7,708 nucleotides of DNA from CAMLKC01 sp035493555 (GCA_035493555.1 DATJIC010000051.1:1-7708), one strand, 5' to 3'. Counted from the stretch's first letter, positions 1 through 6,832 are shown. Notes: generated by a model not told the origin, from the sequence alone. A program made the numbers and translations.

Positions 1-633
1 ATGAAAATAACTGCCATTACCGCCCAGCAAAAAAATAACAACCGTGTGAATATCATGGTTGATGCTGTGTATAGGTTTTCGCTGGATATATTTCAGATCA
101 GTGAACTTGGTATTCGGGTAGGTAAAGAGTATACCGAGCAGGAGCTGGTAGAGCTTGAAACGGAGAGTCAGTTTGGCAAACTGTATGGTCGTGCTCTTGA
201 GTACTGCATGATGCGCCCGCATAGCGCCAAAGAAGTGCGGGATTACCTGTATCGGAAAACGCGTGATTTACGCACAAAAACCGGAGAGATAAAAAAAGGG
301 ATTTCGCCTGAAGTAACGGCGCGGGTATTTGATCGACTGGAAGAAAAGGGATATGTTGACGACCAAAAGTTTGCCCGGTTTTGGATAGAAAATCGTAACC
401 TCACAAAGGGCACAAGTCTGCGTAAACTCACGGCGGAGCTTCGTTCTAAAGGGGTAGCCCAGTCGATTATTGAGAAGTTTTTAAACGACTCAGAACGATC
501 GGACGAAGATGAGCTTAAGAAGATTATTGCAAAAAAACAAAAACGGTACCCTGACCAGCAAAAACTTATGCAGTACTTAGCCCGGCAGGGGTTTCAATAC
601 GACGACATAAAACAGGCGCTGTCCGACGATTAG
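1..633 (+). CDS. recX: RecX family regulatory protein (RecA modulator)
   Basis: This 210-aa protein has the length and pattern of RecX, a small cytoplasmic all-helical protein that binds RecA filaments and limits RecA activity. The N-terminus (ITAxxxxxxRVNIMVD...YRFSLD, residues 4-29, then LGIRVGKEYTEQEL) is the short beta-rich lead typical of Gram-positive and Patescibacteria RecX. Three helical RecX repeats follow: about 58-90 (RALEYCMMRPHSAKEVRDYL), 104-146 (LEEKGYVDDQKFARFW, the most diagnostic motif) and 170-205. The ATG is the first base of the window, so promoter and ribosome site are out of view; the start is accepted because it aligns with the usual RecX start. It is the only plus-strand gene, converges on the PRC-barrel gene, and its TAG stop overlaps that gene's TAA. 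recA is not in view. Confidence 0.9.
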   Translation: MKITAITAQQKNNNRVNIMVDAVYRFSLDIFQISELGIRVGKEYTEQELVELETESQFGKLYGRALEYCMMRPHSAKEVRDYLYRKTRDLRTKTGEIKKGISPEVTARVFDRLEEKGYVDDQKFARFWIENRNLTKGTSLRKLTAELRSKGVAQSIIEKFLNDSERSDEDELKKIIAKKQKRYPDQQKLMQYLARQGFQYDDIKQALSDD

Positions 634-1211
634 TCGCGGTCGCTGTGCTCGATCTGTGGGCCGGCACTTTTGCGGAAGGGATTGGTATACGTGTCGCGTA
701 CGGCCCGCATAACAGGAGTGGCCGGTTTTTTCTCTGACTCCACGATAATTTCTTTGTCGTTTACTTCTTTTATCTGGCTCCGATGAACAAGTAGTTGGGC
801 GTCATTGAGGCTTTTAAGGAATGGGCGCTTAATACTTAACTGCTGGATAACAAAACCGCCGGTCTCAATGGTATAGCCGTCTACCTTGCCAAGCTTTCGG
901 TTTTTTGTGTCAACAACGCTCTTACCGTTAAGGGTAAAGTGAAGCTGATAGATCTCGTTGAGCTTAATGATGTCCGTAGGCGATACAAACTCGTCGCTTG
1001 AATCGACGATCATGCCAATGTCGCTAAATTCGCGGACGTCCGCAACCCGAAGGAGGGCGGGGCGTGTATCGAGGAGCGGGCCGGTTAGCTCGTAGGCGAT
1101 AACCTCAAGCGTATGCGGATTGATAACCTCACGTTCGGTGCGTGCAAGCTCTCCGCCGGTCTGAAGCCCCATAACTGGCGTATCTAGTAAGCGGGATCCT
1201 GCTATTAACAT
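630..1211 (-). CDS. Tandem PRC-barrel domain protein
   Basis: A 193-aa soluble protein with no signal peptide or membrane segment. It appears to hold two PRC-barrel domains: residues about 1-75 (SRLLDTPVMGLQTGG...VINPHTLEVIAYEL, ending near DIGMIVDS) and about 92-158 (GKSVVDTKNRKLGKVDGYTIE...FVIQQLSIKRP). PRC barrels are small beta folds found in photosynthetic reaction centre H subunits, RimM and many uncharacterised proteins; they usually mediate binding, so no enzymatic role can be assigned. Residues 160-193 form a charged, probably disordered tail. It follows the pilMNO group but has its own promoter, whose -10 ends 6 nt before the ATG; no Shine-Dalgarno is seen, consistent with a leaderless mRNA. 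Its stop overlaps recX on the opposite strand. A link to pilus function is inferred from position only. Confidence 0.82.
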   Translation of the reverse strand: MLIAGSRLLDTPVMGLQTGGELARTEREVINPHTLEVIAYELTGPLLDTRPALLRVADVREFSDIGMIVDSSDEFVSPTDIIKLNEIYQLHFTLNGKSVVDTKNRKLGKVDGYTIETGGFVIQQLSIKRPFLKSLNDAQLLVHRSQIKEVNDKEIIVESEKKPATPVMRAVRDTYTNPFRKSAGPQIEHSDRD

Positions 1212-1246
1212 AATTTCAGTATAAACGTTTTCAACGTACTACTCAA
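1212..1246 (-). promoter_or_regulatory. Sigma-70-type promoter for the PRC-barrel gene, probably leaderless
   Basis: Read on the minus strand: -35 TTGAGT (1241-1246, 4 of 6 to consensus), a 17-bp spacer (1224-1240) and -10 TATACT (1218-1223, 5 of 6). With standard spacing, transcription would begin at about 1211, the A of the ATG of the PRC-barrel gene. The -35 box overlaps the TAG stop of the upstream 95-aa gene. The spacer holds a 13-bp inverted repeat (ACGTT-GAA-AACGT, 1225-1237), a possible but weak operator. The boxes and spacing are seen directly; activity and start point are inferred. Confidence 0.55.
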
Positions 1247-1526
1247 CAAAAGGGTTGATCCTGCCGCTTGAGGGAATGGGGGCCTGGCTGCGGTTTTGAA
1301 GGTCCTGTATTTTTTTAATCGTAGTTTGGTCGAACGAGCCAGTGCTGATGTCAGATGTGTAACCGTCTTTCTGGCCAGAACGAACGACGATATTGTTGAG
1401 AAGAAGAATAACAACAGCAAGCCCGCCAAGAACTACAATCACAAAAATGATGATATGGAAGCGGTGCAAAAAGGCGACAACTGCTTTTTTAAATGACTGG
1501 GGTGAGAAATTAAGCTTTATATCCAT
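1239..1526 (-). CDS. Small single-pass membrane protein of the pilMNO operon, PilP-like motif at C-terminus
   Basis: A 95-aa protein with a short basic cytoplasmic N-terminus (residues 1-23, FKKAVVAFLHRF), one strong membrane helix (about 24-48) and a short outer tail holding a predicted helix (FDQTTIKKIQDLQNRS, 65-80) and a final GRINPFVE. ATG at 1524-1526 lies 5 nt after the pilO stop, so it is co-transcribed with pilM-N-O; no clear Shine-Dalgarno is visible and translational coupling is likely. Its place after pilO is that of pilP in diderm bacteria. The GRxNPF ending recalls the R-[DN]-P-F motif of PilP-type proteins, but it lacks the lipoprotein signal and the PilP beta domain. I do not recognise a named family. 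Best guess: an accessory subunit of the PilMNO alignment complex. Confidence 0.75.
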   Translation of the reverse strand: MDIKLNFSPQSFKKAVVAFLHRFHIIIFVIVVLGGLAVVILLLNNIVVRSGQKDGYTSDISTGSFDQTTIKKIQDLQNRSQAPIPSSGRINPFVE

Positions 1527-1531
1527 AGTTT

Positions 1532-2143
1532 TTACCGAACGTATACCTGAATCGTTAATACATCACTGGCAACATCATCTCCGCTTCCGGTGCCCTTTGA
1601 AAGGCTGATCTTTTGGACCTGCATTTTTGTGAGGTTGTCCTCGATATAGCGCAGGAACTTGAGGAAATTTTGGTAACCCACAGGGTTTTCCAGAGTGACT
1701 GATACTGATGTTGTTTTCACGCCTGAAGGCGCTGCTGCCTGGGGCGACGTGGTTTGGGTTTTATTGGTTGCCGGTGCGGAGCTTGTACTCGATCCGTTTG
1801 AAAAGTCTATATTGGTGATAGTGATTCCTGATTTGCCCGCGTACTTGTTAAGGTCGCCTACAATCTGATCCTGGTATTGGTAGCTTTGGCTGTCCGCTAC
1901 GATACTTTTAGCACGGGCAATGACATCTTTATCATCGGCTAGCTGGCGTTCAATCTGTTGGAGTACCTGGACATTATTTTGGCTGGTACTCGCATCAACG
2001 AGAGCATGGCTGACATTAACGGCAACTCCGTGAAGCTGGCCGTCTGCAAAATAAAAGAGCCCGCCCGCAAGAAGCGCAATAGCAAATAGCGATACGGAAA
2101 GTGCCAGGCGGAGACTTGTGGCTGTGAGCGTTCGGTGCTTCAT
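1532..2143 (-). CDS. pilO: Type IV pilus alignment protein PilO
   Basis: A 203-aa bitopic membrane protein: short cytoplasmic N-terminus, one membrane helix (about 13-33), a helical coiled-coil-like stretch (about 45-102), then a ferredoxin-like domain with strand ITITNIDF (107-114) and a later half with GYQNFLKFLRYIEDNLTKM (156-174) and a final strand VLTIQVYVR. PilO pairs with PilN to form the inner-membrane alignment complex linking the cytoplasmic PilM ring to the growing pilus. A Ser/Thr/Ala/Pro-rich low-complexity insert (about 115-143) interrupts the ferredoxin fold. The ATG overlaps the pilN stop by one base (TAATG), which indicates translational coupling; an AAGGA lies about 12 nt upstream. 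PilO sequences are poorly conserved, so the call leans on topology plus position after pilM and pilN. Confidence 0.85.
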   Translation of the reverse strand: MKHRTLTATSLRLALSVSLFAIALLAGGLFYFADGQLHGVAVNVSHALVDASTSQNNVQVLQQIERQLADDKDVIARAKSIVADSQSYQYQDQIVGDLNKYAGKSGITITNIDFSNGSSTSSAPATNKTQTTSPQAAAPSGVKTTSVSVTLENPVGYQNFLKFLRYIEDNLTKMQVQKISLSKGTGSGDDVASDVLTIQVYVR

Positions 2144-2697
2144 TACTTTGCCGCATCCTTTTTAATGGTAACGTTCAGGTTAACAGTGATAGGGTAGTCT
2201 GTTTGCGTATTGCCTGCGGTAATGCTTTGGAAGTGAACGTCTGAAAACAAAGGTGATTTGCCGAACGAGTCCTTCAGCGCAAGAGCACTTGAGTAGCTCT
2301 TGGTCTGGGCAATAAGGGTCGTTTCGGTTCCGAACGTTTGGGAGTCGAGGCTGAGGTTTTCAAGGATAACACCGTGGGGGATAAGTTGGGAGATTTCGAG
2401 GACGACCTTTGAGTAGGTGACTTCGTTGTCGAGGATTTGTTTGGCGGTAGTGAGGTGCTGTTTAAATTGCTCGGCTTGCGCTTTTACAGAGGCGTACTGG
2501 GCTACTTTCGCGTTATTCTCCGCGATGGTTTGTTCTGCTCCCTGCTGTGTCGAGGCAAGAAAAACGTAGGTGACTGCAACAGCAATACCCATAAAGGCAA
2601 CGACGCCGAGTAGAAGGGCGTTATACCTAACAAGCAGAGTGTTAGACCGCGCAGCGCGCAGCTGGCGTTTTTCTTCAGGTGGGAGAAGGTTTATCAT
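2143..2697 (-). CDS. pilN: Type IV pilus alignment protein PilN
   Basis: A 184-aa bitopic membrane protein. It starts with INLLPPEEK (residues 2-10), the hallmark cytoplasmic peptide of PilN that docks into a groove on PilM. A basic stretch, a membrane helix (about 27-49), a coiled-coil-like region (about 50-92) and a ferredoxin-like domain (about 97-180, VLEISQLIPHGVILENLSLD...) follow. It partners PilO in the inner-membrane alignment complex. The start overlaps the pilM stop by four bases (ATGA) and is preceded by GGGAG about 10 nt upstream, inside the pilM 3' end. It ends in TGA, evidence for the standard bacterial genetic code. The INLLPP motif with pilM immediately upstream makes this call firm. 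Confidence 0.93.
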   Translation of the reverse strand: MINLLPPEEKRQLRAARSNTLLVRYNALLLGVVAFMGIAVAVTYVFLASTQQGAEQTIAENNAKVAQYASVKAQAEQFKQHLTTAKQILDNEVTYSKVVLEISQLIPHGVILENLSLDSQTFGTETTLIAQTKSYSSALALKDSFGKSPLFSDVHFQSITAGNTQTDYPITVNLNVTIKKDAAK

Positions 2698-3749
2698 TTC
2701 CAGATTTCTCCCTGGTCGACGCTGGCAAGCCCGGCGACGCTAATGTAACGGGGGCGGAACTGCTTGTTTGGTTGGGGTAATTTGCCAAAGTCGAGCTTTT
2801 GCCAAGGGCTGGCAACACGTGCGGGCATAACTAATTCGTTTGTAAAGTAATCGCCAATACCGGGGACATTGCTGCCGCCGCCTACGATAATCATCTGTTC
2901 GAGTTTCCGGTCGTCACTGATACGTTCGTTGTAGTAACGGATCACTTTGCGGATTTCGGTGGCAATGCGCTGGAGGCTGGGTTGAAGCGCGGCAGTAATT
3001 TTTGCCCGGCGCGGCCCGGCGCTTAACCCGTTCAATACCTTGAGTTGGTGGGCGTTCTCAAGGGCGACCCCTAATTTTTTTGCAATATCGAGCGTAAAGG
3101 TATTGCCGCCTATGCCAAGCCCGCCGCTAATACGGATAGCGCCGCCATCGAGCACGGCAATGTCAGTGCTTGCCGGTCCGATATCGACGATTAGTGTAGG
3201 CAGGTGGCCTTCTTCGGTTGATTCTATTACCCTGGCAACGGCATTGATGCTTGGCTCGACCATAATAGGCTGGAGGCCTGCGGCACGGGTGGCTGCGAGG
3301 CAGCTGTCGACAAGTGTCTTGGGGACGGCCGACATAATGACGCTGAGTTCTTCTTTTCGGCGCTCGATAACACCGTAGTCGACATACAGCGAGCCAATAG
3401 GAATAGGAATGTACTGATCTACCTCTATTTCAACTGCGTCCGAAAGTGTGGATTCGGCTTTGGATGGAACACTGAACGTACGTGAGAAAGTGCGGCTTGT
3501 AGGGATCCCGACAATCGCTTGGTCGCTTGGTAGCTGGCCAATAACTTTGTCACTTAGTAAAGAGGAGATATTGTCGGCAAGGTACGTATCGTTGCTTTCG
3601 AGCGATTTTTGAACTTTCGCCGGGTCGAGATCTACCGAGCCATACCCAAGAACAAGCCATTTTTTTGAATCAACGGCCATCACTTTGATACCTGTCTGAC
3701 TGATATCGAGTCCTATAATTGGCTTATCTTTGTAAAATAATTTTGCCAC
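2694..3749 (-). CDS. pilM: Type IV pilus actin-like protein PilM
   Basis: A 351-aa cytoplasmic protein of the FtsA/MreB actin-like ATPase fold, the usual length for PilM. The phosphate-1 loop is GLDISQTGIK (13-22), phosphate-2 is VDIGPASTDIAVL (188-200) and the adenosine motif is IIVGGGSNVPGIGDYF (287-302). The PilM-typical stretches VEIEVDQYIPIPI (106-118) and VEPSINAVARV (164-173 region) are also present. PilM forms a ring beneath the membrane, binds the PilN tail and links it to the PilB motor. The start is GTG (3747-3749), chosen because it places the FYKDKPIIGLDIS lead correctly; there is no in-frame ATG upstream in the gap and only a weak ribosome site (GAAGTGG). It is the first gene of a pilM-N-O operon with its own promoter 28 nt upstream. 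Confidence 0.95.
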   Translation of the reverse strand: MAKLFYKDKPIIGLDISQTGIKVMAVDSKKWLVLGYGSVDLDPAKVQKSLESNDTYLADNISSLLSDKVIGQLPSDQAIVGIPTSRTFSRTFSVPSKAESTLSDAVEIEVDQYIPIPIGSLYVDYGVIERRKEELSVIMSAVPKTLVDSCLAATRAAGLQPIMVEPSINAVARVIESTEEGHLPTLIVDIGPASTDIAVLDGGAIRISGGLGIGGNTFTLDIAKKLGVALENAHQLKVLNGLSAGPRRAKITAALQPSLQRIATEIRKVIRYYNERISDDRKLEQMIIVGGGSNVPGIGDYFTNELVMPARVASPWQKLDFGKLPQPNKQFRPRYISVAGLASVDQGEIWK

Positions 3750-3777
3750 GAAATATGCCCACTTCTGCTTTGTTACC

Positions 3778-3786
3778 AGTATACCA
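3778..3786 (-). promoter_or_regulatory. Extended -10 promoter for pilM-pilN-pilO
   Basis: In the 62-bp gap between pilC and pilM the minus strand reads TGGTATACT: an extended -10 (TGn) plus hexamer TATACT (3778-3783, 5 of 6 to consensus). No good -35 is found 16-18 bp upstream, as is common where TGn compensates. The predicted start near 3771 leaves a leader of about 22 nt before the GTG of pilM. No terminator hairpin with a T-run lies between the pilC stop and this site, so read-through from pilBC probably also contributes. Confidence 0.5.
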
Positions 3787-3811
3787 TGAGCGGTTTGGTT
3801 TTTGGGCTAAC

Positions 3812-5035
3812 TTATCCTTTAATTTGGTTGGCCAGACCGGCAATCGGCATCATGACACTGGCGGCGATAAGCCCGACCATTCCACCCATAATCACGATCA
3901 TGACCGGCTCGATAATAGCGCTAATGCCGTCAATGGCGACATCTACTTCTTCTTCGTAAAAATCGGCTACCTTTACAAGAACCACGTCGGTCTGGCCTGT
4001 CTCCTCGCCGACTGCGAGCATTTGGGCGACGATTGGGGGGAATAGGGGGTTTTTATCGATGATAGAGGACAGGGTGGCCCCGTTCTTCACCTCTTTGGCG
4101 GCAGATTTTAGTGCCTCTTCAAAAACAACATTTCCCACGGCGCGGGCAGTAACGTCAAGCGCTTCAAGAACGGCGACACCAGCCCCCATGAGCGCTGAAA
4201 AGGTGCGGGCAAACCGAGCCACTGCAAGTTTAACGGCAATAGTTTTTATCCCCGGAACTTTTAGAATAAAGTGGTGTAGCTGGGATTTCCCCTTTGGTGT
4301 TTTAAGATAGCGCAAAAGTAAAACTACTCCACCGGCAATTCCTGGCAAAAGGATAAACCAGTAGCTGGTCATGAAGCCGCTTATGCCAAGCATGGCAAGT
4401 GTGAGGCCAGGCAGTTTGGCGTCGGGGCCTCCTAGGTCGCTGACGATCTTGCCGATTTGTGGAATGACAAAAAGCATCAGGCCAAAAAAGGCGATAACGG
4501 TAATGCCGATAAGCACCATTGGGTAGGTCATGGCGCTTTTTACTTTTTTGCGTATGGTAGCGTTTTTTTCCTGTTGTACTGCAAGTCGCTTTAAGATTTC
4601 ATCAAGGATACCGGCCGCTTCTCCGGCCCGGACCATGTTAACGTAGATCTCGCTAAAAGTCCCCGAAGACTTGCCGAGCGCATCTGCGAGTGCTGCGCCG
4701 CCTTGTACGTCCTCGATAACCCCAGTAAGGACCTTTTTAAGGGCTTCGCTCTCAGTGTGCTGCTGCAATGAACTCAGCGCCCGGAGCAGGGGCACGCCGG
4801 CGCTTACCATAACGCTTAGCTGGCGGGTGAATATGACGATATCGTCGGACTTTACCTTACCCTGCCCGAAGAGACTCTTTGATGTTTTCTTGCCGGCGCT
4901 TTCTTGCCGGACGCTAATGGGGTGAAGCCCTTGTTTTGTGAGGGCAGAGATAACAGCAGCGCGATCAGATGCCTCGATAGCGCCGTTGACTGATTTGTTG
5001 TCGTCGTTGGTTGCGATATAAAGAAAAGTAGCCAT
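3812..5035 (-). CDS. pilC: Type IV pilus inner-membrane platform protein PilC (GspF family)
   Basis: A 407-aa polytopic protein of normal length for PilC/GspF. The N-terminal soluble part (1-66, FLYIATNDDNKSVNGAIEASD...) precedes two repeated T2SSF domains: about 67-192, opening with FTRQLSVMVSAGVPLLRAL (69-87), and about 271-395, opening with ARFARTFSALMGAGVAVLEAL-type sequence (273-292). Membrane helices lie near 173-192, 217-243 and 373-396, the last within the family-typical IIEPVMIVIMGGMVG stretch. PilC sits at the base of the pilus; PilB is thought to turn it so that pilins are inserted. The ATG lies 2 nt after the pilB stop, so pilB and pilC form one unit; a weak GAAAG serves as ribosome site. 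Type II secretion GspF is the only alternative, unlikely next to pilMNO. Confidence 0.95.
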   Translation of the reverse strand: MATFLYIATNDDNKSVNGAIEASDRAAVISALTKQGLHPISVRQESAGKKTSKSLFGQGKVKSDDIVIFTRQLSVMVSAGVPLLRALSSLQQHTESEALKKVLTGVIEDVQGGAALADALGKSSGTFSEIYVNMVRAGEAAGILDEILKRLAVQQEKNATIRKKVKSAMTYPMVLIGITVIAFFGLMLFVIPQIGKIVSDLGGPDAKLPGLTLAMLGISGFMTSYWFILLPGIAGGVVLLLRYLKTPKGKSQLHHFILKVPGIKTIAVKLAVARFARTFSALMGAGVAVLEALDVTARAVGNVVFEEALKSAAKEVKNGATLSSIIDKNPLFPPIVAQMLAVGEETGQTDVVLVKVADFYEEEVDVAIDGISAIIEPVMIVIMGGMVGLIAASVMMPIAGLANQIKG

Positions 5036-5037
5036 GG

Positions 5038-6819
5038 TTATTCTTTCGTAACGCGGAGGACTTCCTCGACGGTCGTGTCTCCCCTGAGTGCCTTAATAAG
5101 CCCGTCGGTCTGCATGGTGGTCATTCCTTCGGAGATGGCTTGATCCTGGATCTGGTTGCTGGTGGCATTGCTTACGATCATTTTTTGAATGGGGATAGTG
5201 TTTGCCAGTGCTTCGTAGATACCTATGCGGCCTTTATAGCCCGTATGGTTGCACTCCTCACACCCCTCGGGTGAGGCCTTCCAGAGTGCTGTAAGGGCCG
5301 TGTCGCTCGTACTGAGCGGGGTATTGGCGCCAACGTGCTGCGCTGCCGCCTGCTGTTCCAGGGCGTGGATATGGCTAAACGTTTGCCCCTGATGAAGGTT
5401 GAACAGACGGATGACGGCATCAGCCTCTACTTTGTCGGGTACGTGGCTTTGGCGGCACACCATACAAAGCCGGCGCACCAGCCGCTGACCCACAACTGCC
5501 TTGACCGTGCTGGCGATAAGGAATGGCTCGATATTCATATCAAGTAAACGAGGGAGGGAAGTTGCCGCGTTGTTGGTGTGGAGCGTGCTAAACACGAGGT
5601 GTCCCGTAAGCGCCGCCTGGATACCAAGGTTGGCGGTCTCGGTGTCACGGATCTCACCTACCATGATAATGTTCGGGTCCTGACGGAGGAGGGCGCGAAG
5701 TCCGGAGGCGAAAGTCATGCCCGCCTTGGGGTTGGTTTGGGTCTGGTTGACTCCTGGAATCTTGTACTCTACCGGGTCTTCTACGGTTGATATGTTAACG
5801 TCGGGCGTGTTAAGAATCGTGAGGATGCTAAAGAGACTGGTTGACTTACCCGATCCGGTTGGGCCGGTCATAAGGATCATACCGTTCGGCTCTTTCATGG
5901 CCTGTCTGATCACTTCGAGGGAGTGTCCCCAGTAGCCTAGTTCTTCCAGGGTGACCGACTGGTTGGACTCGTCCAGAATACGCATGACAATCTTTTCACC
6001 GTCAACAAGGGGTAAGGTGCTGACACGAAGTGCATACTGCTTTCCGGCTACTTTAATCTTGAAGCGTCCGTCTTGGGGGACACGACGTTCGTCGATTTTA
6101 AGGTTGGACAGGATTTTAACACGGCTAATAAGTGCGTTCATGACGTTACGTGGCAGACGGTTCACCTCTTTAAGTACGCCGTCAATACGGTAACGGACCT
6201 GTACGTATTCTTCGCGCGGCTCAATGTGGACGTCGCTGGCACTGGAGCGGATGGCGTACTCGAGCAACAGGTTAACGGTTTGGGCAATTGGTGAATCCTC
6301 GGCGATATCAGCCTCGGTCAGCGTTTGGTTTTCGCCGTTGCCTTCGCGCTGGACATCGATGACCTGGTTAAGCTCTTTGTTGACGTCGCCGCGGTAGTTT
6401 TCGAGGCAGGTGAGAATGTTATTGCGCGTGGCGATATATAACTTAAGGTTCTCGCCGATTTGTTTTTCAATAAAGTTAACGGCCTGGACGTCGTCCGGGT
6501 CGTCCATGGCCAGGTGATGGGTGCCGTTTTCGTCTATTTTAAAGAGGACAGCGTTGTATTGGCGGGCAATCCGCTCGGGAATCTTGTTAAGGACATCCTG
6601 AGGGATATCACGCGGGTCGATTTCAACAAACGGTATCTGGGCGTAATCGGCAAAAGCCTCTGCCAGCTCTTTCTCGTCGACGAGCTTGTTCTGGATAACA
6701 ATATCCTGCAAAGGCCGCCTTGAACGTGCACCCTCTTCCTTGAGGGCATCGATCTGCTCTTTCGTGATCGCCTTATTGCGCCCGAGCAATGTCTCAATGG
6801 TGGCATCTGAAATACGCAT
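5038..6819 (-). CDS. pilB: Type IV pilus extension ATPase PilB (GspE/PilB family)
   Basis: A 593-aa cytoplasmic hexameric ATPase that powers pilus assembly. An N-terminal GspE-N/MshEN-like domain (about 1-145, LAEAFADYAQIPFVEIDP) precedes the N2 domain (SSASDVHIEPREEYVQVRYRIDG, 192-214) and the RecA-like motor. Visible motifs are Walker A GPTGSGKST (319-327), Asp box VEDPVEY (346-352), Walker B IIMVGEIRD (384-392, catalytic E389) and His box HLVFSTLHTN (407-416). A zinc site is formed by C452/C455 and C520/C523 (GCEECNHTGYKGRIGIYE). The Cys pairs are 64 residues apart, with a His/Gln/Ala-rich insert, longer than the roughly 30 residues of EpsE. The tetra-cysteine and full N-domain support PilB rather than the retraction ATPase PilT. 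pilC follows after 2 nt. The ATG at 6817-6819 gives the expected N-terminus; no strong Shine-Dalgarno is seen. Confidence 0.96.
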   Translation of the reverse strand: MRISDATIETLLGRNKAITKEQIDALKEEGARSRRPLQDIVIQNKLVDEKELAEAFADYAQIPFVEIDPRDIPQDVLNKIPERIARQYNAVLFKIDENGTHHLAMDDPDDVQAVNFIEKQIGENLKLYIATRNNILTCLENYRGDVNKELNQVIDVQREGNGENQTLTEADIAEDSPIAQTVNLLLEYAIRSSASDVHIEPREEYVQVRYRIDGVLKEVNRLPRNVMNALISRVKILSNLKIDERRVPQDGRFKIKVAGKQYALRVSTLPLVDGEKIVMRILDESNQSVTLEELGYWGHSLEVIRQAMKEPNGMILMTGPTGSGKSTSLFSILTILNTPDVNISTVEDPVEYKIPGVNQTQTNPKAGMTFASGLRALLRQDPNIIMVGEIRDTETANLGIQAALTGHLVFSTLHTNNAATSLPRLLDMNIEPFLIASTVKAVVGQRLVRRLCMVCRQSHVPDKVEADAVIRLFNLHQGQTFSHIHALEQQAAAQHVGANTPLSTSDTALTALWKASPEGCEECNHTGYKGRIGIYEALANTIPIQKMIVSNATSNQIQDQAISEGMTTMQTDGLIKALRGDTTVEEVLRVTKE

Positions 6820-6832
6820 AGTGCTTATGCCT

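Noticed and set aside
624..636. Hairpin at the recX/PRC junction as an intrinsic terminator
   Set aside because: The stem is only 4 bp and there is no T-run on either strand, so it is not called as a terminator.
1205..1429. A 74-aa minus-strand reading frame overlapping the 95-aa membrane protein
   Set aside because: It lies in another frame of the 95-aa gene, is low in complexity, and would displace the better-supported gene next to pilO and the promoter of the PRC gene.
2694..2697. Possible recoding of TGA, considered because some Patescibacteria read TGA as glycine
   Set aside because: pilN ends at this TGA exactly where PilM-PilN-PilO lengths are normal, and no gene needs TGA read-through.
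3719..4045. Plus-strand reading frame of 108 aa spanning the pilM-pilC gap, with TATAAT at 3714-3719
   Set aside because: It is antisense to PilM and PilC, resembles no protein family, and the TATAAT lies inside pilM coding sequence with no -35 partner or ribosome site.
5951..6723. Several plus-strand open frames opposite pilB
   Set aside because: They are antisense shadows of a highly conserved ATPase gene and show no recognisable domains or ribosome sites.
5038..6819. The ATPase as type II secretion GspE or retraction ATPase PilT
   Set aside because: PilT lacks the long N-terminal domain and the tetra-cysteine site, and the adjacent pilM and pilN with INLLPP point to pili rather than type II secretion.
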